Source: Tanypteryx hageni (lineage: Eukaryota > Arthropoda > Insecta > Odonata > Petaluridae). Taken from it: a stretch of 64,000 nt of DNA. The notes beneath the pieces were generated by a model. That model saw only the letters and a list, made by a program, of their open reading frames with translations. It did not search any database and was not told the DNA's origin. Location: assembly GCA_028673005.1 (NCBI GenBank), contig CM054117.1, positions 53,877,370 through 53,941,369 on the forward strand. Reading direction: 5' to 3'. Positions 1 through 10,284 of the stretch are shown here, in pieces (the first letter of the stretch is position 1; the number at the start of each line of letters is the position of its first letter). The translations under genes and the position numbers were made by a program.

Positions 1-328
1 ATCGAGCGCTATTCTCGACGTAAATATATATATAAGCACAGACATGCGCACACGTGCAGATAAATCCACTCCGCGTGAGAATTTTCCTCCTTGCCCTCCT
101 CAATCTTCAATCATCTGTTGCCTGAACCTCCACGCTCTCCCCTTCCCACCGTTATGAGCCGTTCCATTAGTGGTTTTTTTTTTAAAGCTGGCCCTTTCAC
201 TTCCCACGCACTCAAGAAAAAAACTACCCGTTTGTTTTTCCCATTAAACCTCGCTCTGAAGACCACCCTGACATATTTCCTTTTAATCTTCAGGGTGGGA
301 AAAGTGGAAGAAACTGCGAAGAAAAGGC

Positions 329-331
<3 letters not shown>
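1..331. other. Unremarkable leading sequence
   Basis: No gene, RNA or repeat structure recognised. The sequence is ordinary AT-leaning DNA that runs into the (AT)n microsatellite. The open frame crossing it ends in a Tyr-Ile run encoded by that microsatellite and is not credible as a gene. Confidence 0.6.

Positions 332-401
<70 letters not shown>
332..401. repeat. (AT)n microsatellite
   Basis: Uninterrupted AT dinucleotide tract of about 70 bp. It is self-complementary and probably length-variable. It generates a spurious Tyr-Ile repeat in the plus-strand open frame. Confidence 0.97.
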
Positions 402-404
<3 letters not shown>

Positions 405-482
405 AAATTGTGAAAAATCGACATAACATAGTCCAAACGAATAGATAGTGGATTCAAAAATCCCGTAACAGATACTCTAGGA

Positions 483-1646
483 CAACGATTCCCAAACTAG
501 GGCCTGCGACCCACGCAGCGATTTCATCAGATCCGCCTTACCTCATCAATTTCTTTAAGACATCCACATTCGTATATTTGCCAGCAGGAGATGTCACAGG
601 ATAAATTTTATGAAATCTAAACGAGTGTGTGGATGCAATATACTTTTAATATAGGTTTATCACTAAAGTAACTAGATGCCCTCTATTTGAAGATTCTGTC
701 CTCTTTCAAAATAATGTCCGCTTTTGTCATCTTTTCACGCATTATATGTACAAGAGTAAACACCCACTTCCAGTTAACCGATTTTAACCAAAAACTAATC
801 AACTCTTGTGGCTTTAACAAAAGTCAAATATACAATGTTGCGTTGATATGATTAATAGTTTTTGAGTTAGAGCGCCCACAAAATTCCAATCACATACACA
901 GACATCGAGAAGATGATCAAAACTTGTTCAGGGGACCTCAAAATGTGTATTTCCGTTGAAATCTCGAAATCGATTTCTTTCATGAAAACAATAGTTTCAG
1001 CTCTAAATTCTATTGAGAAATGTCCAAAAATACCGGGAAAGACAAACAGACGGACACTTGAGAATTATTATATAAGTATATATATATATAATATGCGTCT
1101 GCCATCCCAGACAAAAACGCTGCCCAAGTAAGAGAACTCTACTACCAGTTCCAATTTCTCCCATCCAATTTTACATTTTCCCTTGATCAGTTCCTTGCTT
1201 ACCACGGGTGTAATGTGTGCACTGCACACAAGGGGCAGCTTATAGGGAGCGGCAGCGAACAGCGATAACAGCTACATAAAAGAATTGTAGCAAACCGAAC
1301 CGCTCCAATATACTGAACTGCGAACCTAAACAAAATGTTTACAAAACATGTTCTTTCGGTTTAAGAAATTATTTTTGAAATTCTACCAAACTATTAAAAA
1401 ATTTTAACCGCATAGGTGACCAAACGTCCTCTTTTCTAGAGGGCAGTCCTCTTTTGAAGATTTTGTCCCCTTTCGAAATTTTCAAAACCTGGTCAACATT
1501 ACAAAATGAGAATAATTCTCAAAAATAGCTCTTTGAAATATACACACGACCAGATCCTTCGTTTGAAAGTCCGCACATGGCCCGCATAGTGGTATATAAA
1601 GCCTAGTGCGGCCATCTCAGTAAAAGTCCTGCTCTGGGAGAAACCT
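483..1646. mobile_element. hAT-like non-autonomous element, nested with other repeat DNA
   Basis: The left end (from about 483) has the CCCAAACTAGGG plus CTGCGACCC pattern typical of hAT-superfamily ends. The right end (about 1570-1646) has a GGCCCGC / TATAAAGCCTAGTGCGGCC / AGTAAAAG series. Both outer parts match the shorter element at 42876-43174, including the shared CGTATATTTGCCAGCAGG segment and the TTTGAAAT-TACACACG segment. About 850 bp of extra interior (roughly 655-1500) is absent from the short copy, so it is either an insertion here or a deletion there. Inside it, 880-1090 looks like a separate repeat with a short TA-rich tail, and two TCCTCTTTTGAAGA-type segments (about 680-745 and 1412-1480) resemble each other. 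No transposase reading frame remains and no target-site duplication was identified. Confidence 0.55.
880..1092 (+). repeat. Unclassified dispersed-repeat-like segment with TA-rich tail
   Basis: A compact segment lying inside the larger hAT-like region and ending in an interrupted TATA run (1071-1092), as retroposed sequences often do. The open frame over it (913-1131) runs into the tail and shows no domain. I cannot assign a family; the boundary and the orientation are inferences. Confidence 0.3.
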
Positions 1647-2222
1647 ATCGCATATAAATCGTTACACAAACCAGACTTGAGATTAGAATCGTCGTATATG
1701 TTTTGTTTGTATTATCCGTGTCTTAATATTCGTTCGCTTGACGTCTTACGCAGAGAGATGAAAGAGGCAGCGAATCGATGGGAGCTGGAGATTATCCGTG
1801 CCTCACGCCGGCAAGGAATTCTGTCACGGGCTTCAAAGGTGTCACATCTCCTATCATTTTTAAAAATCTCGCTCTCGAGCTGGTTGTATGTATCAAGCAT
1901 AGAACGATTCGGGCAGGAAATATGCGTGCGATCTTTTCTGTTGACCGGAAAATAAATATCCATCTATCTGGATGGAGTGGAGGGGGGCTCGTCTGGCAAT
2001 GTTTACGATTCACCTGTCTTCCTGAAAAATGTGCTTTGTTACGACATTCGATTTTCTCTTGCTATATTCGACTCGTCTTTCGTTTCTTTATTTCGGGCCT
2101 CCATAGATTTGTCCGCGAATTATTTTTCGGCTTATTATTATTACGAGATAGTTTTCCTTACGTTTCGATTATATTTTCTATCTCTTCTGTTTAAATTCAT
2201 TTTTTTAATTTCAACAGTTCTT

Positions 2223-2224
<2 letters not shown>
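1647..2224. other. No recognised feature
   Basis: Contains overlapping open frames on both strands (1677-1963 and 1778-2194). None shows a recognisable domain, and the frames overlap in a way expected of non-coding DNA. A decayed gene piece cannot be excluded. Confidence 0.5.

Positions 2225-2296
<72 letters not shown>
2225..2296. repeat. (CT)n microsatellite
   Basis: Perfect CT tract of about 36 units. It encodes a spurious Leu-Ser run in an overlapping open frame. Confidence 0.97.
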
Positions 2297-2299
<3 letters not shown>

Positions 2300-2819
2300 G
2301 CATTACATTTTAATCGCCTTGTTTCGTATCCAACCGAACTCACAGCTTAATTTGGTTCCATTCTTTTTATTCTTTCAAGACGACAAAAGTAATTATCTTT
2401 AGATCGACGCGAAATGATTGCTATTATTACTTTCAGAATTTTAATATTACAAAAAGGACGTCATACTTCATCCAGGAGAACCGGAATGCTCTTTGTGCAA
2501 TTATCATTCTATACCCGCATAAAAGGAATAAAATGGCTTTCCGACAGAAATATCGAAATTATTTTCACCATGATTCCATTCACTCTACTGATTAAACGTG
2601 TTCCATTAGCACGACTCCATAACCCTAAAGGGAAACAATCCGCAAGAAAAGAATTTTCTTCGTATAGTATAAGCATACACACACGCATAAACACAATCAT
2701 ATATCAAATACTAACGTCTTGTACTCTCAAAATATACCCATTTGCGTCCATTTGTACGATAGCTTGTTATTCTTGCGTGATTTTCTTCGCTTGTCCCTTA
2801 ATTATGTGCATCCTTCTCA

Positions 2820-3500
2820 TCTCCAAACCAATTTCTTCTCCCATCCTTCATCCTTCGCTGACTTCTCCACACTTTTTCTCCGCCGCCCGCACTTTTTCTC
2901 CCTTACCCACCGCACTGTAACTTATTTCATTCTTGCGTGCATTCTTCCCTTCCTTCCTGCCCCACACCTATCTTCTTCCACCCTTCTCCTTTCGCGTTCC
3001 TTCCTCCTTCCACGATCCCACATTATTATTATTATTATTCGTCGCCCACTTTGTTAAGTTCTTCTTCCTTCGCCAGCTTCCTTTCATCGCGATTCCCTTA
3101 GTCTTCCTCCAACCCCATCCCACCATAATCTCGCCTTCAGAATTCTCCTTCTCCCCCACCCCTAAACTATTCTCCGCCTCCCACAGCCTCCCGCACAAGT
3201 AGCCCCTTCCCCTCACCCCTTTTCATGCCATTCCAGTGCCTCTTTCCATCCAACCTTTTCTTCATCATCTGTCCGACACTTGAGGCTAATGACCTACACC
3301 TCCCCTTCCTATTCTTTTCTCCCTCCCTCTCTCCCCTCCCTCTCTCCCTCCCTCCCTCCCTCCCTCTCTCTCTCCCTCCCTCCCTCCCTCTCTCTCCCTC
3401 CCTCTCTCTACCTACCTCTCTCTCCCTCCCTCTCTATCCCTCCCTCTCTCTCCCTCCCTCTCTCTCCCTCCCTCTCTCTTCCTCCCTCTCTCCCTTCCTA
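2820..3500. repeat. Pyrimidine tract with imperfect CTCCCTC repeats
   Basis: The plus strand is heavily biased to C and T over about 680 bp. Its core (about 3319-3498) is made of imperfect CCCTCTCTCTCC units. A short ATT trinucleotide run lies near 3024-3040. Open frames here (Ser/Leu/Pro-rich on plus, Glu/Arg-rich on minus) are composition artefacts. Homopurine-homopyrimidine DNA with partial mirror symmetry can form triplex structures in principle. Confidence 0.85.
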
Positions 3501-3572
3501 AACCACCCACGCACTTTTCCTCCCGTTCCTCCCTGGCTTTATAACTCGCACCAAATTCGACTAACAACTCTT

Positions 3573-4080
3573 CAGGAGTCTTAAAACTCGAATCATGCGT
3601 GGGCCGTATGATGACACTGCACCACGAGCCGCATTCCATATCGAGAACATTCTTCCGTGCCTCAGTTGTGTATGATGTTTTTAATAGAAATGAACAACAA
3701 CTTCGGATATTTTCCTAAGTGCTGATTTGATCCCACATTTTTTAAGTGTTTTAAAGATATTTTCTGCGCGGCGGGCCAAAATGGTAGTTGTTAATGCTTC
3801 AGAGGGCCGCATTGGAAGTCGTGAGAGCCTCGGCGGTCCGGATGAGCCTTTACATCGGAAGTTACCTAGAGATTCTGTGGTCCCATAGTAGTGAAAATCA
3901 AGTCTAAATAGTTTACTGGAGTTAAAACTTCTCGGAAAAGATTTTGAGGCCATGATATTGCCCATGTTAAATTTCACCGACCGCCTTTTCATTCCAGCCT
4001 CGCTGACCGTAGTTTGCCGACCCCTGGTGCAAAGTATCTTATTTCACGAGCCGCATAAAAGCTCCACGCGGGCCGCATGG
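3573..4080. mobile_element. hAT-like repeat patch, probably nested
   Basis: Several pieces typical of hAT ends occur within 500 bp. These are AGTCTTAAAACTCG followed by GTGGGCCG (3575-3605), GAGCCGCATTCC near 3626, GGGCCGCATTGG near 3803, an end reading TTTGCCGACCCCTGG (about 4013-4027), and GAGCCGCAT and GGGCCGCATGG just beyond. The left and right ends are not obviously each other's inverse, so more than one element may be nested here. The minus-strand open frame 3681-3992 shows no transposase signature. Confidence 0.45.
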
Positions 4081-5270
4081 GGCACGATCACCCTCCCTTC
4101 CTCCGTTCAGCATCCCAGCCACCCAACCACGGCTTCCTTTCATCCTTTCGCACCCCCTCTCCTTTCCACCCTTGCTTTCCTTAAAGGTAACACGTTGCTC
4201 CTTTTTTACGACCGAACGAAGGGCGGATCCTTTTAGGAAGGTAATCATAGAGGGTAAGAGACGGGCCGAGAGAGAGAGAAAGAGGGAGGCACTGAGTATG
4301 AACCATTGCCGTGGAAGCGGGTGCCTCTCGAGTCTCCTTCATTTCTTTTTTTCGACGTGTCCACGTCGATAATCTTCGTTTTTACGGCCCCTCCGAAAAA
4401 ATACATAATGGAAGGTCGGCGTTCGGTTTGGTTTTTTTTATTTAGTCTCGTTACGTTTTTTCTTCCGATAAGGGACTCGAGACACTTTCCACGATAATGC
4501 CGCTGATAAGAGTCGTAAAACCCGCGACGAATGGTTGCTGCGCACGGTGGTTGGATTTGTTCTTACTTTTATTTTTTTACGATTGATGCGTGTTGATGAG
4601 GAAGGATCGAGTACGTAAAATAAACATAAGAAGCGAAAATCATATAGTATAACGGTTTCGTAATGGACCTCGAACGCTTTAGTAGGTTAAGTGGTATTAA
4701 TGTTTGATATAAAAGCGCTAAGTAAACATATAAATATATTCGAAATGCTATTAAAAACACCCTGGATAATTGACTACCTCGAGTGGTTTTGCAGTTATTC
4801 GTGCCACTATCGCGGCTTGTAGTGCTATCAACCTTCAAATTTCCAGGGAATAATCATATGGCACTAGTAGACTAAATAAGCACTTAAGCTCTGATTTTCA
4901 CGAATTGAATTGGCTTAAGTCTTCGAAAAGATATATATCTAGGTATCTATTATTAAACTTTTATCCTTCCCTAAAGCTCGGGGTTGGAGGGTTGGAAGGA
5001 GGAAATTGCCCACGCATTCTCATGGAAAGAGAGAGGAGGGCATGGAGGCAAAAGAATTAAATTGGTCGGGATGGGTGGTGATTACGCTCGCATACAATTA
5101 GGGGATTCACCATGAGAGGTGAAATTCAGATTTTGTCAATTACGATTGAGTGGCGAATTTCATAAAAAAGTAGCTTTTATCTCTGCCGTTTGTTGTTCGT
5201 TCGTTTAGCCCCCAGGTGAGTCCGCGTGGCAAATTCGCCAAGCGAAGCGCGGCACAAAATTGCACGCCTA
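4081..5270. other. No recognised gene
   Basis: About 1.2 kb of ordinary non-coding sequence. A short purine-rich patch lies near 4258-4292. Open frames of 60-90 codons on either strand show no domain. Confidence 0.5.
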
Positions 5271-5910
5271 AAGCTACGTTTTCATGCAAGCGGTACAGGC
5301 GGCGCGGGCGGTGAAGAAACGACGGTAAACAATCAGTGCCCTCGGTTGAAGCTGTACGAGCGGTGAGGCGGTCGGGCGGTGCAAGTTAAAATATTCTCAA
5401 CTTTTACCGCATGCGCCGCGCGCGGTAACCCAAAAAAGAAACAAAGAATACATTTTAGCGTAAATTAAAACCTAGCGCGAGGTTCATTTAGAACTGAATA
5501 GCAATCGGTGCGATGTAAGCGGTAACAGAGATTATAACTGAAGAAGTTAAAAGAGAAGCACCAGCTCCTGTACAATGTAAAAGACAGGTAATAATCTCTT
5601 TGTCTTCGCCTAGCCTCGAAAATAAAGCGAACCCACCACCGTTTTGCAGATGTTCGCTTTATTAATTTTATAAGTAATCGCAAAACATTATGTCGCCATT
5701 GCAACTGAAATCGACCCATTTTCACAATTTACAAGACTGGTAACTTCGACAAAAACGGAAGCGTTGGTTCAGAATACAATCACGCTGCCGCGCAGTCAAT
5801 TGCTTGCCGCGTGCGCCAAGTAGTGTTCGTGAAAACGGTCTCTCTTTTCTGTCGACTCGGTTTCACCGCCCGCGCCGCCCGCCTATGCCGCTTGCATGAA
5901 AACGTAGCTT
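5271..5910. mobile_element. PIF/Harbinger-like non-autonomous DNA transposon
   Basis: The ends are a terminal inverted repeat. The left end, AAGCTACGTTTTCATGCAAG, is matched by the inverse at 5890-5910, and similarity continues inward about 50 bp through GC-rich GGCGG runs. The left flank ends in CTA and the right flank starts with TAA, which is compatible with a slightly altered 3-bp TWA target duplication as used by PIF/Harbinger. The element is about 640 bp, far shorter than an autonomous copy. It encloses a minus-strand frame with a Harbinger-like N-terminal motif (5465-5725), supporting a deletion derivative of an autonomous element. Family assignment rests on the TIR layout, the TWA-like flank and that motif. 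No database comparison was possible. Confidence 0.75.
5465..5725 (-). pseudogene. Decayed Harbinger-type transposase N-terminal fragment
   Basis: An 86-codon minus-strand frame contains KRWWVRFIFEARRRQRDYY (about residues 29-47). This resembles the RRxWVRPI...R...GxYxxL motif near the N-terminus of HARBI1/PIF-Harbinger transposases (DDE endonuclease family). Just after it the reading frame degrades. A neighbouring frame on the same strand reads YIVQELVLL, which fits the expected Y-x-L-V-Q-E-L continuation, so a frameshift is likely. The catalytic DDE region is absent altogether. The fragment lies between the terminal inverted repeats of the enclosing element. The product would not be functional. 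Recognition is from family knowledge, not a search. Confidence 0.65.
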
Positions 5911-7818
5911 TAAGGCATCAGGGGGTGGAGCCCCTTGGTCCCTAAATTAAATTTTTTTTCAATTCCTTTCGAGAAGATTTCTAGTTTCCGGTCGTTTTCT
6001 AGAGAAGTCAACCAAAAAAAGTGCGCTCTCTTGTTATACACCTCCGCAACCGTCTCGAAACCTAACAAGTAATCAAACGCGTTAACACGCCTGGAATCTA
6101 GATCGAGATAATCCCGGAGACCAAATAAACGCTTTTTTCAATACGATGCCTTTTCCGAAGCCGCGATCGAGAAATATATCTCGCTCAGGAACGATCTGTA
6201 GAAAAAAGCGAATAGCACCACGAAGTTTCACTTCCTTCGGAAGTGCTCGACAAATCCTTTTTTTACGGACCGAGGGTTTTTTCTTAGCGCCTTCGAATGG
6301 TTGTCTCGAAGAGAAATAATGTGTCTTAGTGAGAGGAGAGATGGGAAATTCAGCTTTCATTCCGCCAACACTCTTCGCAACGGAAACAAAGTCAATGATC
6401 CACGCTTCGTGAAAAAAGTGGAAAATGTAAGAAAAACTTGAACGTGCAAAACTGTGGTCTATAGATTGTCATTTTTTGTAGAAATGAATGAAAAGCTACG
6501 AAAGGAAAAAAAAACAATTTCTTCCAGCGAGAGAAAAATGATCAAAATTATTAAGCAAATTATTTTCTAGAAAATAGTAAAAGGATGAGATAATAAATCG
6601 CATGGTATTTACTTCAGTTTCTCAAAACTGTGGGAAACGCATATTAATCGCGGGTGATTTGATGATGTCGTTAAAAACATGCGTATTGAATTCTTCGCAG
6701 TTTTAGGTAAGGCTGACATAAAGCGACGCCACCCAGCGCCCTGTAGGACTATTTTAATTGAACGAGAAACTGGATGAATTAATTAATACCGACGGAAGCA
6801 TGCCATGCAACGAAAGGGAAAACATCGTGCAATGCATGTACGATCATATATTCAATGGAACATAGTCGTTTACTTCTTTAAGAATTGTCCAAAAAAACGA
6901 ATTTAAGAATGAAACGAATTGAGAAGAGTTTTATAACGAGGCAAAACAAGGCAGGTGACCAGCCTAAAAATCGCAGTAAAGAATCGGTTTCTTTAAGAAA
7001 AAAGAATAAACAATCTGAGTAAATTCTCCGGCGCGTTCTTTCGCTTCATTTTCTCGAAAAATGTAATGGCGACGGCAACGAGGAATTCCTCGCCACAGAA
7101 AGATAAAAATTCGCTGCCGCATATCTGTAAACGAATATTTAAAAAAAAAGAAAAAGAAAATACGAGCTCCGAACTCGAAGCAATTTTTGCGAACGCCTTT
7201 CTTTCCTTTTTGTTACCTCCTCACTCCCTTCCTTACAGAGGATAGCGTTAACATTCGGCCCGAACACAAAAAAAAGAAACGAAAAAGTAAAAAAGAAACA
7301 AGGAAGAAGCGAAATCTCCTCTTTATTTTTCGCCTCGGCGTTTTATAAACGTCGCGTAATTCATTCATTTCGCAGTTCTTTTTTTTTCTTTCCGTCAACT
7401 TCTTTTTTTATCATTCCTTTCTTCTTTCCTGAAGCATTCCGCTCCGCTTTTCTCCTTGGAAGATACTGAACGATCATAAATTCGAAAGTGAGGTTCTCCG
7501 AACAGGACTGCAAAAAGGAGGAGAAACTTTTCTTTTTTAGGAAAAAAAATCGGAACCATCAGCGGGTTTATTTAGTTTCTTTTTTCGACGACGGCGTTTC
7601 ATCCTTCCTGCAAACGTTCTTCTGAATGAGATACGAATCCTTCCCGGTTATTTCCAGAAGGAAAAACCTCTTTCAACTCTCTCTCTCTCTCATTTCTCTT
7701 TTCCACACTCTTTCTCCTCTTCCCCTCGAGGGAAATAACGTTTCTTCCCTTTTCCTCATGACCTTTCTCCGCGGAGTTTTATACCCCACTAATTAACGCC
7801 GCCAGGTGGCAGGAGATG

Positions 7819-7821
<3 letters not shown>
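5911..7821. other. No recognised gene
   Basis: About 1.9 kb of AT-rich sequence with many short homopolymer A and T runs and a small CT cluster (7677-7692). The minus-strand frames at 6082-6360 and 7213-7398 show only Lys/Arg/Phe-rich composition. Confidence 0.5.

Positions 7822-7868
<47 letters not shown>
7822..7868. repeat. (CT)n microsatellite
   Basis: Uninterrupted CT tract of about 47 bp. Confidence 0.96.
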
Positions 7869-7871
<3 letters not shown>

Positions 7872-8044
7872 GCAGGACACAAGGTGACGACTCGGGGATA
7901 AAAAAAGAAGTTCGGAGAGTTCTTTCTCTTAACGTCATTGATTTGGATGTCGTGGAAAAGAATGGGGCAAAGAGCTTTTTCTCTCTAACCTCTTAATCGA
8001 GCCGAATGAGAGAAATCGTAAAAGTTTTGTACACCTCGGCCGTG

Positions 8045-8066
8045 TATATATATATATATATATATA
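8045..8066. repeat. (TA)n microsatellite
   Basis: Short TA tract of about 22 bp. Confidence 0.9.
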
Positions 8067-8386
8067 ATATCGAGCTGAATCTTTTGATCGAAAAGGAGTT
8101 CGAGGTGGATGATTTACGATGATTGGAAGGAAGGAAAGAAGATATGGCCCGTTGAGAGCATCGTAAAATGGTATTAATATCTGGAAGAGATAAAAAGTTT
8201 ACGTCTCTCGGCTTTGATTGCGATTAATGAGTTTTTATAAATCATAATGAGCTCATCCCGGAGGTGCGTTAACGCTTTGCTTCCTTTCTTCGAGTGCTTG
8301 TATCGATCGAATGCTAAATAAAATTTACCGAAGAAGCCTTCTTATGGCGGAACTCCGTATTTGGGAAATATGGAAGCAATACGCTT

Positions 8387-8533
8387 TGTATAGTTCCACT
8401 TTATTGGGATTTCGCACAAGGTACAAAAGCTACCGGTTTCGACTAAAATATATAATATGATGGTGATTATATTGTAGTCTAAACCGGTCGCTTTTGTGCC
8501 TTGTGCGAAATCCCAATAAATTGGAACTATACA
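8387..8533. mobile_element. 147-bp near-perfect palindromic element (ACCGGTTTC family)
   Basis: The left arm (8387-8456) and right arm (8466-8533) are reverse complements with about five mismatches and one 2-nt length difference over about 68 positions. The loop is about 9 nt. The arms start TGTATAGTTCCA and contain ACCGGTTTC in inverse orientation, the same motif found beside the hammerhead-like core at 58.2 kb. No protein could be encoded. As RNA it would fold into one very long hairpin. It is best read as a foldback or MITE-like derivative of a repeat family, possibly Penelope-related. No target duplication is evident. Confidence 0.8.
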
Positions 8534-10060
8534 GGTGTATTTCTTTCAAGTTTCCAGGTGTTAAACGTTATTTTCTGATGGAAGCCGGGATAAATGATAG
8601 ACGTTTGACGAGGTAAGCTAGTAATTGATAGAATAATTTGCAGGAGACGTGATATACTAGAGGGATTCTTTGAAAATAAATTCCCGATTTAACATACAAC
8701 CTGAGATGAGAGGCATCAGAGCGTAACAAAAAATATAACATTCCCATCTTTGAACTCACTTCAGTGACTAACTCTCTTTGAAGGATGGATAAATATCGAC
8801 CTCCAACTATAGCTATGCAAATTTCTAGGAAATGGGTAAATTCCGCAGGAAAAATAACTCGGCCAACTTTCTTCCCAGAGAAAAATTCTAAAACATACGA
8901 AGTAAAAATTGGAGACGGAGTAGAAAGTTGGCACGATACAGCATTATCCGTCTCCTCACTCCATTAAAGTTAAGGGGTATATATGTTTCTTTACAAACGG
9001 AAAAAGAAAGCTAAATAGACGCAAATACGTATAAGGCGATTGCTGGGAGAATCGACAAAAGCCATTCCATCCGAATGAGGCTTGACAACTTCGGCTTTTA
9101 GATTTGGAATGAAAGAAACTCGTAAAATAGTGCAATAACCCTTTTTACGACAGTGAAGATATAGCGCAAGGATCGAATATATATATTTTCCCGAGCATGT
9201 TCATTGATGCAATAAAATAGAGAAAGGAGAGTGTGCTCACTTCAGTATAAACCCGGAATCCGTCAAAGCCGGTTCCATTTGCGGCGTTATTTTCTCTCAC
9301 CCAGTGTATTACTTTTGTTTTACTTTTGTGGCGTTAGATAGAGGCCTTACAACAATTATTACCAAAAACAATACCATAAACGAAGCCAAACGGTTGTTTT
9401 TAACGATGAGGGAATGTAATTATGGTTCTCCGTGGCCTTTATTAGCGTGAGCTATGATGAATTATTACCACCTCCTCCCTTACGATGGTCACGAGATTTA
9501 ATACACTATCGTAAATGAATTTACATGTTTTCAATTTACCCACGCCGCATTTTGTCCAAGAACATTGCAAACCAATAGAAATCCATTCTCTCTTTCGTGC
9601 TAATTGAGCGCAATGGATCGCTATAGGAGGTCTCCGGAGACGTTAACCCCAAGGGACATCAACACTCGTCAAATAATAACCACCTAGGATTTAATAGCGT
9701 AGCGCTAACGTAGGTTATGAGCGCATATTAGTGAGTTACTAATTAATTCAATTAACTGAACGGAGAAAATAGTACTCCACCGAGGATAAGATACAGAATT
9801 TATGTATGCCTTTCCCTAAAGAAGGGAAGAACCGTCAAGTGACTCTATAAACTAGGCGGTATTTGGTGCTGCGGATAACGTTAACGATATCGCGCCTCTC
9901 TTAACTGGTGAAAAGTCTACCGCAGGAAAGGATATCCACCATAGAACTAATCACGAAAAAGGACATCCACAAACCCTCTCGACGGCACACGTATATAAAA
10001 ATGTCGCCGCGCGTGCTTTCTTAGATTCTACAATCAGAGAATTACCACCATTACACCATT
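8534..10060. other. No recognised gene
   Basis: About 1.5 kb of non-coding-looking sequence. The minus frame at 8568-8759 and the plus frame at 8785-8967 are uncharacterised and show no domain. A GGAGGTCTCCGGAGACG patch near 9628 is a small inverted repeat only. Confidence 0.5.
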
Positions 10061-10284
10061 GCAGCCGAAATGCGCATCTGGTTTTCCATAACCGTGCCAT
10101 GGCTATTAGAATATTAATAAGGAGTGGAAACGACGGTAAAGATAATATACGTACAGATAGTAATCAACTCCAATGCCGCAATTTAAATTACGGCTTTGGA
10201 GTTGATTCCTTTTTGTATATGGCCATTAGAGATAGCAAAGATAAGTACATACTTATTTTTTCAATTTTTGATAAGTCAGTTCTT
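10061..10284 (+). mobile_element. Diverged copy of the hammerhead-like palindromic family
   Basis: Reads GCAGCCGAAATGCGCATCTGG at its left. This is the downstream half of the core seen at 40.1 kb (GAAA, palindromic TGCGCA, ATC, TGG). It is followed by a CCATGGCTATTAGA segment. The right arm (about 10218-10284) then matches the right arm of the 39983-40208 element (GGCCATTAGAGATA, TTTTTCAATTTTTGATAAG). The CUGANGA box is not preserved and the left arm is missing. A separate 46-bp inverted repeat (10162-10207) interrupts it. Confidence 0.6.
10162..10207. repeat. 46-bp inverted repeat (hairpin)
   Basis: Two 22-nt arms, the first starting AATCAACTCCAATGCCG and the second ending TTTGGAGTTGATT, pair with two mismatches around a 2-nt centre. 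It sits inside a decayed repeat copy, so it may be the tip of a nested foldback element. Confidence 0.8.

Noticed and set aside
2820..3584. Long Ser/Leu/Pro-rich frames (for example 3225-3584)
   Set aside because: Encoded by a pyrimidine tract with CTCCCTC repeats; open in several registers, with no domain.
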